Origin: Coprococcus ammoniilyticus
Lineage (GTDB): Bacteria; Bacillota; Clostridia; Lachnospirales; Lachnospiraceae
Direction of reading: 5' to 3'
Length of the DNA: 64,000 bases
Assembly (NCBI RefSeq): GCF_025567345.1
Contig: NZ_JAOQJS010000006.1
Span: forward strand, 62,001 to 126,000
Part shown: positions 13,196-21,575 of the stretch, one piece after another
Layout: every line of letters starts with the position of its first letter
How positions within the stretch are numbered: the stretch's first letter is position 1
The notes under the pieces: generated by a model
Seen by the model: the letters and a program-made list of their open reading frames with translations, nothing else
What the model was told of the DNA's origin: nothing
Databases searched by the model: none
Made by a program: the position numbers and the translations under genes

Positions 13196-14887
13196 ATGAA
13201 GGTAATAATCGTAGGAGGTGTAGCAGGAGGAGCTACAGCCGCAGCAAGAATACGCAGACTGGATGAACATGCAGAAATTACTGTGTATGAAAGATCCGGA
13301 TACATATCCTATGCGAATTGTGGGCTTCCATATTATATTGGAGACGTGATTACAGATCCGGAAGCACTTACACTACAGACACCAGAGAGTTTTTTTAAAC
13401 GCTTCCGTATTAACATGAAAATTCATCATGAAGTTATCTCAATACATCCCGAATGTAAAACTGTTTCAGTGAAGAATTTAGAAAACGGTGAAATATTTGA
13501 AGAAAACTATGATAAGCTAATCCTATCTCCAGGTGCAAAGCCTACACAGCCGAGACTTCCCGGAGTAGGTATTGATAAACTTTTTACACTTCGTACTGTA
13601 GAAGACACTTTTCGGATAAAGGAATATATAAATAAGAATCATCCAAAATCGGCTGTATTGGCAGGTGGCGGTTTTATTGGTCTGGAACTGGCAGAAAATT
13701 TGAGGGAGCTTGGCATGGATGTTACGATTGTCCAGGGGCCTAAGCAGCTGATGAACCCTTTTGACCCGGATATGGCATCCATGATCCATAATGAAATGAG
13801 AAAGCATGGGATAAAACTGATACTGGGCTATACAGTAGAAGGATTTAAAGGAAATGACAACGGAGTGGAGGTTCTGTTGAAAGATAATCCATCCCTTCAG
13901 GCTGATATGGTAGTTCTGGCAATCGGAGTCACACCAGACACAGTATTAGCAAAAGAAGCCGGTCTGGAACTTGGCATCAAGGAAAGTATTGTAGTGAATG
14001 ACAGAATGGAAACCTCTGTACCGGATATTTATGCTGCAGGTGATGCAGTTCAGGTAAAACATTATGTTACGGGTAATGATGCGCTGATTTCTTTGGCAGG
14101 ACCGGCCAATAAACAGGGCAGAATCATCGCTGATAATATTTGTGGCGGTGATAGTCGTTACCTGGGCAGTCAGGGAAGCTCCGTTATAAAAGTGTTTGAT
14201 ATGATAGCAGCCACTACAGGTATCAATGAAACCAATGCCAAAAAGTCAGGATTAGAGGTAGATACAGTAATTCTTTCTCCTATGAGTCATGCCGGTTACT
14301 ATCCTGGTGGAAAAGTGATGACCATGAAGGTGGTTTTTGAAAAAGAAAGCTATCGTTTGCTTGGCGCTCAGATTATTGGATATGAAGGAGTTGATAAACG
14401 TATTGATGTGCTGGCAACAGCAATTCATGCGGGGCTGAATGCAACCCAGTTGAAAGATCTGGATCTGGCATATGCACCACCTTATTCTTCTGCTAAGGAT
14501 CCGGTAAACATGGCTGGATTTATGATAGACAATATTGCAAAAGGGACATTAAAGCAATGGCATTTGGAAGATATGGACAAGATTTCTAAAGATAAAGATG
14601 TGGAGTTGCTAGATGTGAGAACTGTAGGTGAATTCAGCAGGGGGCATATAGATGGATTCAAAAACATACCTGTAGATGAACTGAGAGAACGAATTAGTGA
14701 AATTGAGAAAGGAAAGCCTGTGTATCTGATATGCCAGAGTGGTCTGCGCAGTTATATTGCGAGCCGTATTCTGGAAGGAAACGGTTATGAAACGTATAAT
14801 TTCTCTGGCGGATTCCGATTCTATGATGCAGTGGTCAATGACCGTGCGCTGATTGAAAGGGCATATGCATGTGGTATGGATTATTAA
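13196..14887 (+). CDS. CoA-disulfide reductase / NADH oxidase fused to rhodanese
   Basis: A 563-residue flavoenzyme. Start 13196 (MKVIIVGGVAGG) follows AGGTGG and comes one base after the rhodanese stop. FAD-binding GGVAGGATAAAR, the single redox-active Cys42 (SYANCGLPYY), NAD-binding AGGGFIGLELAENL, the FAD motif YAAGDAV and a dimerisation domain are in normal order to about residue 450. A C-terminal rhodanese follows (ELLDVRTVGEFSRGHIDG, LICQSGLRSY). Length and layout match CoADR-RHD enzymes, which reduce CoA disulfides, CoA persulfide or polysulfide with NAD(P)H. Confidence 0.93.
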   Translation: MKVIIVGGVAGGATAAARIRRLDEHAEITVYERSGYISYANCGLPYYIGDVITDPEALTLQTPESFFKRFRINMKIHHEVISIHPECKTVSVKNLENGEIFEENYDKLILSPGAKPTQPRLPGVGIDKLFTLRTVEDTFRIKEYINKNHPKSAVLAGGGFIGLELAENLRELGMDVTIVQGPKQLMNPFDPDMASMIHNEMRKHGIKLILGYTVEGFKGNDNGVEVLLKDNPSLQADMVVLAIGVTPDTVLAKEAGLELGIKESIVVNDRMETSVPDIYAAGDAVQVKHYVTGNDALISLAGPANKQGRIIADNICGGDSRYLGSQGSSVIKVFDMIAATTGINETNAKKSGLEVDTVILSPMSHAGYYPGGKVMTMKVVFEKESYRLLGAQIIGYEGVDKRIDVLATAIHAGLNATQLKDLDLAYAPPYSSAKDPVNMAGFMIDNIAKGTLKQWHLEDMDKISKDKDVELLDVRTVGEFSRGHIDGFKNIPVDELRERISEIEKGKPVYLICQSGLRSYIASRILEGNGYETYNFSGGFRFYDAVVNDRALIERAYACGMDY

Positions 14888-14930
14888 AAAATAATCACGA
14901 TATTTTTATAATTTTCTTATAGCATAAAAA

Positions 14931-14981
14931 GATCCCCCATTTATTAGAATGACTTTCATAATTCTGATAAATGGAGGATTC
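14931..14981. terminator. Bidirectional terminator between the trx operon and the Crp/Fnr gene
   Basis: ATCCCCCATTTAT and ATAAATGGAGGAT pair with one mismatch, extended inside by AGAAT/ATTCT. A T-rich stretch follows on both strands, so it serves the converging transcripts. Confidence 0.75.
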
Positions 14982-15008
14982 TTCTTTATATGTTACAGAA
15001 AAACAGTT

Positions 15009-15668
15009 TTATGACCTTTGGAGTGTTTCCAGTCTTTTTGGATCAAGGATTGTGATTTTGCCCCGGGAGAGTTTGACGAGACCCTCGCCTTGAAAGTATC
15101 GAAGCATTCGAGTGATAACTTCCCTGTGGGAACCAAGATGGTTGGCGATAGTTTCGTGAGTGATTTTCAATTCATTTGTTTCTTCGATAGAGGTCTCTTC
15201 TAAAAGAAATGAAGCAACACGCTTATCCAAACTCTTCCACATGATTTGTTCAATCAGCCACATGACATCAGAAAAACGAGTAGCCATTAACTCATTGGTA
15301 TAGTTTGCGACAGGAGCAGATTCATTCATGATGCCCTTATAGATTTCAGCAGGGATGATCCAAAGATCAGTATCTTTTTCTGCCTCAATGGTTACTTCAA
15401 ATTGAATGGATCGTATGATACATGAGGCAGATAAAAGACATATATCCATATCGAACAGACGGTAGAGTGTAATCTCTCGTCCTTCATCTGATAATATATA
15501 AGTTCGAAGCTGCCCGGATTTAACCAGTAATAATCCGGTACAATCCATGTTCCCGTTGTGAATGATTGTTCCTTTTTTCACATGCTGTGTGATCAAATTG
15601 TCTGAAATTAGTTTTTTCTGTGCTGTATTTAAGTCATTCCATAGTGGAAAATAATTTTCGAAGCTCAT
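15009..15668 (-). CDS. Crp/Fnr-family transcriptional regulator
   Basis: A 219-residue regulator with an N-terminal cyclic-nucleotide-binding-type beta barrel (VKKGTIIHNGNMDCTGLLLVKSGQLRTYILSDEGREITLYRL) and a C-terminal winged helix (KITHETIANHLGSHREVITRMLRYFQGEGLVKLSRGKI). The start at 15668 is supported by AAAGGAGA. Cysteines are few and scattered, so the four-Cys FeS cluster of true FNR is absent; the signal may be redox or a small ligand. It is divergent from the DUF134 gene. The inverted repeat at 15717-15734 lies between the two promoters and is a likely operator. Confidence 0.9.
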   Translation of the reverse strand: MSFENYFPLWNDLNTAQKKLISDNLITQHVKKGTIIHNGNMDCTGLLLVKSGQLRTYILSDEGREITLYRLFDMDICLLSASCIIRSIQFEVTIEAEKDTDLWIIPAEIYKGIMNESAPVANYTNELMATRFSDVMWLIEQIMWKSLDKRVASFLLEETSIEETNELKITHETIANHLGSHREVITRMLRYFQGEGLVKLSRGKITILDPKRLETLQRS

Positions 15669-15716
15669 AATAGTTATCTCCTTTATGAACATAGTATACT
15701 TGCTTTTTTAAGATGC

Positions 15717-15758
15717 GTCAATCGAATAATTGACATATGCCCTTTATAGGACTATTAT
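15717..15758 (+). promoter_or_regulatory. Promoter of the DUF134 gene with palindromic operator
   Basis: TTGACA (15730-15735), 17 bases and TATTAT (15753-15758). The perfect inverted repeat GTCAAT-N6-ATTGAC (15717-15734) overlaps the -35 box, which fits repression of this gene or autoregulation of the divergent Crp/Fnr gene. Confidence 0.7.
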
Positions 15759-15786
15759 ATAAGAAAAGCGAGAAAGGAGCAATTTC

Positions 15787-16560
15787 ATGCCGAGACCAGT
15801 AAAATGCAGAAAAGTCTGCCATTTCCCAAATGTTTTAGAATTCCTTCCGGCAGATGATACTGAGAAAAAAATGCCCATTGTTCTGACGGTAGATGAGTAC
15901 GAGACAATCCGTCTTTTGGACAAGAAAGGTTACAGTCAGGAGCAGTGTGCGGAATCTATGCAGATCGCAAGAACGACGGTCCAACGGATTTACGAGATTG
16001 CCAGAAAGAAAATAGCAGATGCTCTCATTGATGGACATCCGCTTAAAATTGAGGGTGGGGATTTCATAATCTGTGACGGTCAGAGCAGCGACTGTAGCTT
16101 TGGAGGATGTTACAATCATGAGATTTATCAAAAATATGCAGTAGAAAAAGGAGAAGGTATCATGAGAATAGCAGTAACATATGAAAATGGACAGATTTTC
16201 CAACACTTTGGACACACAGAGACATTTAAGATTTACGATGTAGAGGAAGGAAAAGTGCTACATTCAGAAGTAGTAGATACGAATGGAAGCGGACATGGTG
16301 CATTGGCAGGAGTTCTTAATGCATTAAATGCCGATGTTTTGATCTGCGGCGGAATCGGAGGAGGTGCTCAGACTGCGTTAGCGGCAGCGGGTATTAAGCT
16401 TTTTGGCGGAGTTTCAGGAGATGCGGATAAAGCAGTAGAAGCTTTTATCAATGATACGCTTGATTATAATTCGGATGTGAAGTGTTCTCACCATGAGCAC
16501 AACCATGAGGAAGGACATACGTGTGGTGAGCATGGATGCGGAAGCCATAGCTGTCATTAA
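15787..16560 (+). CDS. DUF134 DNA-binding domain fused to NifX/NifB-type domain
   Basis: A 257-residue fusion. Residues 1-115 are DUF134 (MPRPVKCRKVCHFPNVLEFLP, then a sigma-70 region 4-like helix-turn-helix SQEQCAESMQIARTTVQRIYEIARKKIADAL). Residues about 126-230 are a dinitrogenase iron-molybdenum cofactor-binding domain (IAVTYENGQIFQHFGHTETFKIYDV, GGIGGGAQTAL). The tail is rich in His and Cys (HHEHNHEEGHTCGEHGCGSHSCH split over the last 25 residues), a probable metal-binding appendage. No nitrogenase genes are nearby, so it may handle iron-sulfur or other metal cofactors or act as a metal-sensing regulator. Confidence 0.85.
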   Translation: MPRPVKCRKVCHFPNVLEFLPADDTEKKMPIVLTVDEYETIRLLDKKGYSQEQCAESMQIARTTVQRIYEIARKKIADALIDGHPLKIEGGDFIICDGQSSDCSFGGCYNHEIYQKYAVEKGEGIMRIAVTYENGQIFQHFGHTETFKIYDVEEGKVLHSEVVDTNGSGHGALAGVLNALNADVLICGGIGGGAQTALAAAGIKLFGGVSGDADKAVEAFINDTLDYNSDVKCSHHEHNHEEGHTCGEHGCGSHSCH

Positions 16561-16580
16561 GAAGAAAAAAATACAACACG

Positions 16581-16630
16581 AAAGGATGCGTCAAGGTAAT
16601 GCCAGAATTATCGTGATACATCCTTTTGTA
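16581..16630 (+). terminator. Probable terminator after the DUF134 gene
   Basis: AAAGGATG (16581-16588) pairs with CATCCTTT (16619-16626) over a long loop; only a short T-rich tail follows. Confidence 0.45.
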
Positions 16631-16748
16631 TTTGGAATGATTATTTTTCTTTCACTACTTGTCGAAAGTAATGGATGGAATGTACAATATTGTTAATGAT
16701 CCAGAGATATTTATTTTGGAAACAGCTTAATCAATTTGGAGGTATAAA

Positions 16749-16958
16749 ATGAAAGCACATAAATATTGGTCAATCGGAGCAATAGTTACAATGGTTGGAA
16801 CTTTTTATACAGGATATAAAGGGTTAAAAGCAGCACACAAATACTTTGCATTTGGCTCTCTGATATGCTTGATTATGGCAGTCTATTCTGGTCATAAAAT
16901 GATTTCTGGCAATAAGAGGACAAGAAAACAGATGGGAATGAAAGAAGTGGAGGAATAA
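16749..16958 (+). CDS. DUF6219-like small membrane protein
   Basis: A 69-residue protein with two membrane helices (about 8-24 and 31-49) and a basic tail. The pattern HKYWSIGAIVTMVGTFYTGYKGLKAAHKYFAFGSLICLIMAVYSGHKMI matches DUF6219 as I remember it. GGAGG precedes the start. Only three bases separate it from the peroxiredoxin gene, so it is probably cotranscribed with the peroxide-defence genes. Function unknown. Confidence 0.75.
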   Translation: MKAHKYWSIGAIVTMVGTFYTGYKGLKAAHKYFAFGSLICLIMAVYSGHKMISGNKRTRKQMGMKEVEE

Positions 16959-16961
16959 AAT

Positions 16962-17417
16962 ATGTTAGAAGTAGGAAAAAAAGCACCGGACTTTGAATTG
17001 CCGGATCAGAATGGAGAAATGCATAAATTAAGCGATTATGCAGGAAAAAAAGTGATCCTATATTTTTATCCAAAGGATAATACACCAGGATGTACGAAGC
17101 AGGCATGTGGCTTTTCTGAGCGTTATCCACAGTTTAATGAGAAGGGAGCTGTTATTCTCGGAGTGAGCAAGGACTCTGTAGCGTCTCACAAGAGATTTGA
17201 AGAAAAATACGGACTGGCATTTACGCTATTAGCAGACCCGGATCGTAAAGTTATTGAAGCATATGATGTCTGGAAAGAAAAGAAAAATTATGGAAAAGTA
17301 TCTATGGGTGTAGTAAGAACTACTTATCTTATTGATGAGCAGGGAATCATTATAAAGGCAAATGATAAAGTCAAGGCGGCAGATGATCCTGAAAATATGC
17401 TTAAGGAATTGGCATAA
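16962..17417 (+). CDS. bcp: Thiol peroxidase, PrxQ/BCP type
   Basis: A 151-residue peroxiredoxin. The peroxidatic Cys44 lies in YPKDNTPGCTKQAC and the resolving Cys49 five residues later, the arrangement of atypical two-Cys PrxQ enzymes. It reduces hydrogen peroxide and organic hydroperoxides, usually with thioredoxin as donor; trxA lies 4 kb upstream in the same island. Its stop overlaps the start of yaaA by one base. Confidence 0.95.
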   Translation: MLEVGKKAPDFELPDQNGEMHKLSDYAGKKVILYFYPKDNTPGCTKQACGFSERYPQFNEKGAVILGVSKDSVASHKRFEEKYGLAFTLLADPDRKVIEAYDVWKEKKNYGKVSMGVVRTTYLIDEQGIIIKANDKVKAADDPENMLKELA

Positions 17418-18166
17418 TGAAGATTATTTTATCACCTGCAAAAAAGATGATAGTAGATACCGATAACTTAGCACCGGTTGGACTGCCTGTCTATATTGAT
17501 AAGACAGCAGAAGTATTAAACTGGATGAAAAGCAAATCAAAAGAAGAACTGAAAGCTATCTGGAAATGTAATGACAAGATTGCAGAGCAGAACTTTAACA
17601 GATTGGAAAATATGAATCTTTATAACGGGCTTACTCCGGCTGTTTTAGCATATGAAGGGATTGCATTTCAATATATGGCACCATCTGTGTTTGAAATCCA
17701 GCAGTTTGAGTATTTGCAAAATCATTTAAGAATCTTGTCTGCGTTTTATGGCATTTTAAAACCAATGGATGGTGTGACTCCTTATCGTCTTGAAATGCAG
17801 GCAAAGGTTGGAATTGGAGATGCAAAAAATCTGTATGAGTACTGGGGAGAATTGTTATACCGCTCAGTAATCGATGACAGTAGGATTATCATTAATCTTG
17901 CATCAAAAGAATACTCAAAATGTATAGAAAAGTATCTGACACCACAGGACAGATATATTACGATTGTATTTTGTGAGTTATCCGGAGATAAATTGGTAAC
18001 AAAAGGTACCTATGCCAAGATGGCTCGTGGTGAAATGGTCAGATTCATAGCGGAAAATAATATTGAAAATCTGGTGGAGATTCAGAAATTTGACAGACTC
18101 GGATACTCGTTTAGGTCTGATTTATCTTCAGATTCAGAATATGTATTTGAACGCAAAATAAAATAG
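17417..18166 (+). CDS. yaaA: YaaA peroxide-stress protein (UPF0246)
   Basis: A 249-residue protein with the full-length UPF0246/YaaA pattern (MKIILSPAKKM at the start, YNGLTPAVLAYEGIAFQYM, LSAFYGILKPMDGVTPYRLEM, INLASKEYSK, TKGTYAKMARGEMVRFI). YaaA limits free iron and DNA damage during peroxide stress in other bacteria. It overlaps the peroxiredoxin gene by one base, confirming a peroxide-defence operon. Confidence 0.93.
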   Translation: MKIILSPAKKMIVDTDNLAPVGLPVYIDKTAEVLNWMKSKSKEELKAIWKCNDKIAEQNFNRLENMNLYNGLTPAVLAYEGIAFQYMAPSVFEIQQFEYLQNHLRILSAFYGILKPMDGVTPYRLEMQAKVGIGDAKNLYEYWGELLYRSVIDDSRIIINLASKEYSKCIEKYLTPQDRYITIVFCELSGDKLVTKGTYAKMARGEMVRFIAENNIENLVEIQKFDRLGYSFRSDLSSDSEYVFERKIK

Positions 18167-18203
18167 TTATTCAGGTAAAAGATGTTCAGTTTGGCAGCTT
18201 TTA

Positions 18204-18286
18204 TAATAATGAGAATTATTACTATTTTTATTGACAACAGGATGATAGTGGCATATAATCCTTATTAAGAATTATTCCCAATAAGG
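18204..18286 (+). promoter_or_regulatory. perR promoter with Per/Fur-type boxes
   Basis: TAATAAT-GAGA-ATTATTA (18204-18221) is a perfect palindrome of the Per/Fur type, just upstream of TTGACA (18231-18236), a 17-base spacer and TATAAT (18254-18259). A second inverted repeat, CCTTATT...AATAAGG (18260-18286), covers the transcription start. Both suit autoregulation by the Fur-family protein encoded next. Confidence 0.75.
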
Positions 18287-18293
18287 AGAATGA

Positions 18294-18701
18294 ATGACAA
18301 GAAGGAGAAATACCATTCAAAAAGATCTCGTAAGAAATACCGTATACGAAATGAGAAGACACGTTACGGCAAATGAAGTGTATGAATTTATAAAAGAAGC
18401 ATATCCATCAATTGGAAAAGGAACTGTATATAGAAATCTTGATATATTGGTAGAGGAAGGTGCATTAAGAAAGGTTGAAGTTCTGAATGGACCGAACCGA
18501 TTTGATTTTACATTGAAAAATCATTACCATGTAAGATGTATAAAGTGCGGTGAAATTTTTGATGTGGATATGGATCAAATACCGGATTTGCTGGAAAGAA
18601 TTCATAACACTCATGGAATTGAATTTGTGGATTACGATATTTCATTTAAAGGCATTTGCCCGAAATGCAGGGAGAAGGTAAAGGAGGAACAGCATGGATA
18701 G
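18294..18701 (+). CDS. perR: Fur-family peroxide regulator (PerR-like)
   Basis: A 135-residue Fur-superfamily repressor: winged helix (NTVYEMRRHVTANEVYEFIKEAYPSIGKGTVYRNLDILVEEGALRKV), His-rich regulatory site (NHYHVRCIKCGEIFDV) and a second CxxC (CPKC) forming the structural zinc site. Context (peroxiredoxin, YaaA, rubrerythrin, superoxide reductase) favours PerR over iron-sensing Fur. The stop overlaps the start of the next gene by eight bases, giving translational coupling. Confidence 0.88.
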   Translation: MTRRRNTIQKDLVRNTVYEMRRHVTANEVYEFIKEAYPSIGKGTVYRNLDILVEEGALRKVEVLNGPNRFDFTLKNHYHVRCIKCGEIFDVDMDQIPDLLERIHNTHGIEFVDYDISFKGICPKCREKVKEEQHG

Positions 18702-19875
18702 GAAAGCAATGTATAAGTTGAGTTATGGACTGTTTATATTGACCGCTAAAGAAGCAGAAAAAGATAACGGATGCATCATTAATACAGCCATTCAGGCAGC
18801 TTCGGAACCAAACCAGCTAAGTATCTGTGTAAATAAGTCAAATTATACGCATGATATGATTCAAAGAACCGGAAAATTTACTGTATCAGTCTTAAGTCAG
18901 AAGGCACAATTTGAATTGTTCAAACATTTTGGCTTCCAATCAGGAAGAGATACCAATAAGTTTGAAACATTTGAGCAGTGTGCCAGAGGCACGAATGGTA
19001 TTTATTATATTACAGAAGGTACAAATGCATACATTTCTGTGACAGTTACTAAAACAGAGGACTTGGGTTCACATACGATGTTTATTGGTGAGATAACCGA
19101 TATGGAAGTTTTAAGCAATGTTCCTTCAGTAACATATGATTATTATCAGAATAATATTAAGCCTAAGCCACAGGAGGTTGGAAAAACAGAGGATGGTCAG
19201 ACAATATGGCGTTGCAGAATTTGCGGATATGAATATGTAGGCGAGGAATTACCGGATGACTTTATATGTCCTTTGTGCAAGCACCCGGCATCAGATTTTG
19301 AAAAAGTAGTAAAGAAAACGGAGGTAAAAGAGATGGCAGAAAACAAATATGCAGGAACACAGACAGAGAAGAATTTACAGGAGGCATTTGCAGGGGAATC
19401 ACAGGCAAGAAATAAGTATACCTATTTTGCATCTGTAGCGAAAAAGGAAGGTTACGAGCAGATGTCAGCATTGTTTTTAAAGACTGCAGATAATGAGAAA
19501 GAACATGCAAAGATGTGGTTCAAGGAATTAGCAGGAATTGGTGATACAAAGGAAAACCTGGCGGCAGCGGCAGAAGGCGAAAATTATGAGTGGACAGATA
19601 TGTATAATGGCTTTGCTAAAACAGCTGAGGAAGAAGGATTCCCTGAGCTTGCAGCAAAATTCAGGGCAGTAGGTGAGATTGAGAAGCACCATGAGGAAAG
19701 ATATCGTGCACTTCTTAAGAATATTGAAACTGCACAAGTATTTGAAAAGAGCGAAGTTAAGGTATGGGAATGCCGTAACTGCGGACATATTGTGGTAGGA
19801 ACTAAGGCACCTGAAGTATGTCCGGTATGTAATCATCCACAGAGCTATTTTGAAGTACATGAAGAGAATTATTAA
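18694..19875 (+). CDS. Flavin reductase-rubredoxin-rubrerythrin fusion
   Basis: A 393-residue multidomain protein. Residues about 1-155 form an FMN-binding flavin reductase domain (NTAIQAASEPNQLSICVNKSNYTHDMI, ISVTVTKTEDLGSHTMFIGEI). A rubredoxin follows (about 168-205; CRICGYEY, CPLCKHPASDF), then a rubrerythrin diiron four-helix bundle (about 220-345; EAFAGESQARNKYTYFA, DNEKEHAKMW, EIEKHHEERY) and a second rubredoxin (CRNCGHIV, CPVCNHPQSYF). In effect NAD(P)H-flavin-FeCys4-diiron electron flow to peroxide is built into one chain. It is coupled to perR and followed by lactate dehydrogenase and superoxide reductase. Confidence 0.92.
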   Translation: MDRKAMYKLSYGLFILTAKEAEKDNGCIINTAIQAASEPNQLSICVNKSNYTHDMIQRTGKFTVSVLSQKAQFELFKHFGFQSGRDTNKFETFEQCARGTNGIYYITEGTNAYISVTVTKTEDLGSHTMFIGEITDMEVLSNVPSVTYDYYQNNIKPKPQEVGKTEDGQTIWRCRICGYEYVGEELPDDFICPLCKHPASDFEKVVKKTEVKEMAENKYAGTQTEKNLQEAFAGESQARNKYTYFASVAKKEGYEQMSALFLKTADNEKEHAKMWFKELAGIGDTKENLAAAAEGENYEWTDMYNGFAKTAEEEGFPELAAKFRAVGEIEKHHEERYRALLKNIETAQVFEKSEVKVWECRNCGHIVVGTKAPEVCPVCNHPQSYFEVHEENY

Positions 19876-19887
19876 GGAGATGAGATT

Positions 19888-20847
19888 ATTACGAAGAAGA
19901 AAGTGATTAATTCAAAAAAAGCAGTAATGATAGGCTGTGGCTTTGTTGGTTCTGCATCGGTATTTGCTCTGATGCAGAGTGGCTTGTTTACAGAGATTGT
20001 CCTTATCGATGCAGATAAGAACAAGGCAGAAGGAGAAGCGATGGATATCAGTCATGGTATTCCATTTGCGAGTCCGATGAAAATATATGCCGGAGATTAT
20101 GATGATGTGGCTGATGCTGCAATTGTTGTCATATCTGCCGGAGCGGGACAGAAACCGGGAGAGACAAGGCTTGATCTCGTAAATAAAAATGTAGCAATAT
20201 TTAAGTCAATCATTCCTGAAATAGCAAAGAGAAATTTTGCAGGTATCATGCTTGTAGTTGCGAATCCGGTAGATATCCTGACTCAGGTAGCCATAAAGTT
20301 ATCAGGACTTCCAGAAAACAGGGTTATTGGATCGGGTACTGTGTTAGATAGTGCCAGATTAAGATATAAGCTTGGTGAGCATTTATCTGTGGACAGCAGG
20401 AGTGTTCATGCATTTATAATAGGTGAGCATGGAGACAGCGAAGTTGTAGCATGGTCATCAGCCAATGTATCTGGTGTTCCATTAAGTGAAATGTGTGAAA
20501 TGCGTGGACATTACAAGCACAAGGAAAACACGGCAGAAATAGCTACAGAAGTCAAGAACAGTGCTTATGAGATTATAAACAAAAAGCACGCTACATATTA
20601 TGGAATTGCAATGTCTGTAAAAAGAATCTGCGAAGTGATTATGAGAGATGAAAAATCAATACTTCCTGTATCACACATGATTCATGGAGTATATGACATT
20701 GACGGAGTATCGTTAAGTATGCCAGCTATTGTAGGTGCAGATGGTATTGAGTCTGATATACCTATTAATTTAAGTGGCGAGGAAGCGTTAAAGCTTAAGG
20801 AATCTGCAGATTCATTGAAAAAGATTATGGAGACAATTGAATTATAA
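19888..20847 (+). CDS. ldh: L-lactate dehydrogenase, probable ATT start
   Basis: A 319-residue NAD-dependent LDH with nucleotide fold GCGFVGSASVFALMQSGL, VVANPVDILTQ, catalytic His in IIGEHGDSE and substrate Arg in GSGTVLDSARLRY. No ATG suits the N-terminus. AAGGAG at 19874-19879 is correctly spaced from two ATT codons (19885 and 19888); from 19888 the protein reads [ATT]TKKKVINSKKAVMIGCG, which matches relatives that begin MTxxK. The in-frame GTG at 19903 is 23 bases from the ribosome site and would drop those residues. It converts pyruvate to lactate and reoxidises NADH. Context suggests expression during oxygen stress. Confidence 0.9.
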   Translation: MTKKKVINSKKAVMIGCGFVGSASVFALMQSGLFTEIVLIDADKNKAEGEAMDISHGIPFASPMKIYAGDYDDVADAAIVVISAGAGQKPGETRLDLVNKNVAIFKSIIPEIAKRNFAGIMLVVANPVDILTQVAIKLSGLPENRVIGSGTVLDSARLRYKLGEHLSVDSRSVHAFIIGEHGDSEVVAWSSANVSGVPLSEMCEMRGHYKHKENTAEIATEVKNSAYEIINKKHATYYGIAMSVKRICEVIMRDEKSILPVSHMIHGVYDIDGVSLSMPAIVGADGIESDIPINLSGEEALKLKESADSLKKIMETIEL

Positions 20848-20874
20848 ATTTTACACATGGAAGGAGAAAAAGTC

Positions 20875-21249
20875 ATGGAAGTAAGGTATTATATTTGTAA
20901 GCATTGTGGAAACATTGTTGAAAAGGTAAAGGATAAGGGTGTACCTGTAATTTGTTGCGGAGAACCTATGCAGGAATTAAAAGCCGGAGTGACAGATGCT
21001 GCTGTCGAGAAGCATGTACCTGTATATACGATAGAAGGCAGTCATGTTCATGTCGTGGTCGGAGAGACAAAACATCCAATGCTTGAAGAGCATTTCATTG
21101 AGTGGATTACATTAAATACAAACCAGGGAATATATAGAAAACAGTTAAATCCAGGGCAGGAGCCGGCAGCAGATTTTTGTCTTTGCGATGGTGAACAGGT
21201 AGAAGAAGTATATGCATATTGTAACCTGCATGGATTATGGAAATGCTAA
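20875..21249 (+). CDS. dfx: Desulfoferrodoxin (superoxide reductase)
   Basis: A 124-residue protein with an N-terminal desulforedoxin-type Cys4 site (CKHCGNIV, ICCGEPM) and a C-terminal neelaredoxin domain whose catalytic Fe site uses the His residues in VEKHVPVY, SHVHVVVG, HPMLEEHF and the CNLHG loop. ATG 20875 is chosen because AAGGAG lies nine bases upstream. It reduces superoxide to peroxide, which the adjacent rubrerythrin and peroxiredoxin can remove. It is the last clear gene of the stress island. Confidence 0.95.
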   Translation: MEVRYYICKHCGNIVEKVKDKGVPVICCGEPMQELKAGVTDAAVEKHVPVYTIEGSHVHVVVGETKHPMLEEHFIEWITLNTNQGIYRKQLNPGQEPAADFCLCDGEQVEEVYAYCNLHGLWKC

Positions 21250-21344
21250 AAGCATTTATACATATTAAGGTTACAGAACAACACAATGATGTGGTAGAAG
21301 ATCAAGATGAACAGATTATGGGAACTTTAAAATATCTCACATAG
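21243..21344 (+). CDS. Doubtful 33-codon ORF overlapping the dfx stop
   Basis: An ATG embedded in the last dfx codons opens a 33-codon frame (MLKAFIHIKVTEQHNDVVEDQDEQIMGTLKYLT). The overlap would permit translational coupling, and the acidic, Gln-rich peptide is not obviously junk, but it lacks its own ribosome site and matches no family I know. Listed only as a candidate. Confidence 0.2.
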   Translation: MLKAFIHIKVTEQHNDVVEDQDEQIMGTLKYLT

Positions 21345-21575
21345 CGGTTAGTTAATCACATTCTGTATGTCGATGGTCAAATTCCAAAAGGCTGATATAG
21401 TAAGAAAGGCTGTTATTTTTTAGAGAGTAGCAGCTTTTTTTATTTTGAATATAAAATATGACACATACACTTGACAATATGCATACATGGATGAAATAGG
21501 ACATTTCTTACTAAAACAGTATGTTTATGGTATACTAGCTAGTAGTAATGCAGTTTCAACCGATATTACATATTA
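21345..21575. other. Intergenic stretch without genes
   Basis: Contains a weak terminator-like arm (GGCTG...CAGCTTTTTTT around 21411-21440) that may end the dfx transcript, an AT-rich promoter-like stretch, and CTAGCTAG. I see no gene. Confidence 0.5.

Noticed and set aside
19903..19905. GTG as the lactate dehydrogenase start
   Set aside because: 23 bases from the ribosome site and would remove conserved N-terminal residues; ATT at 19888 fits better.
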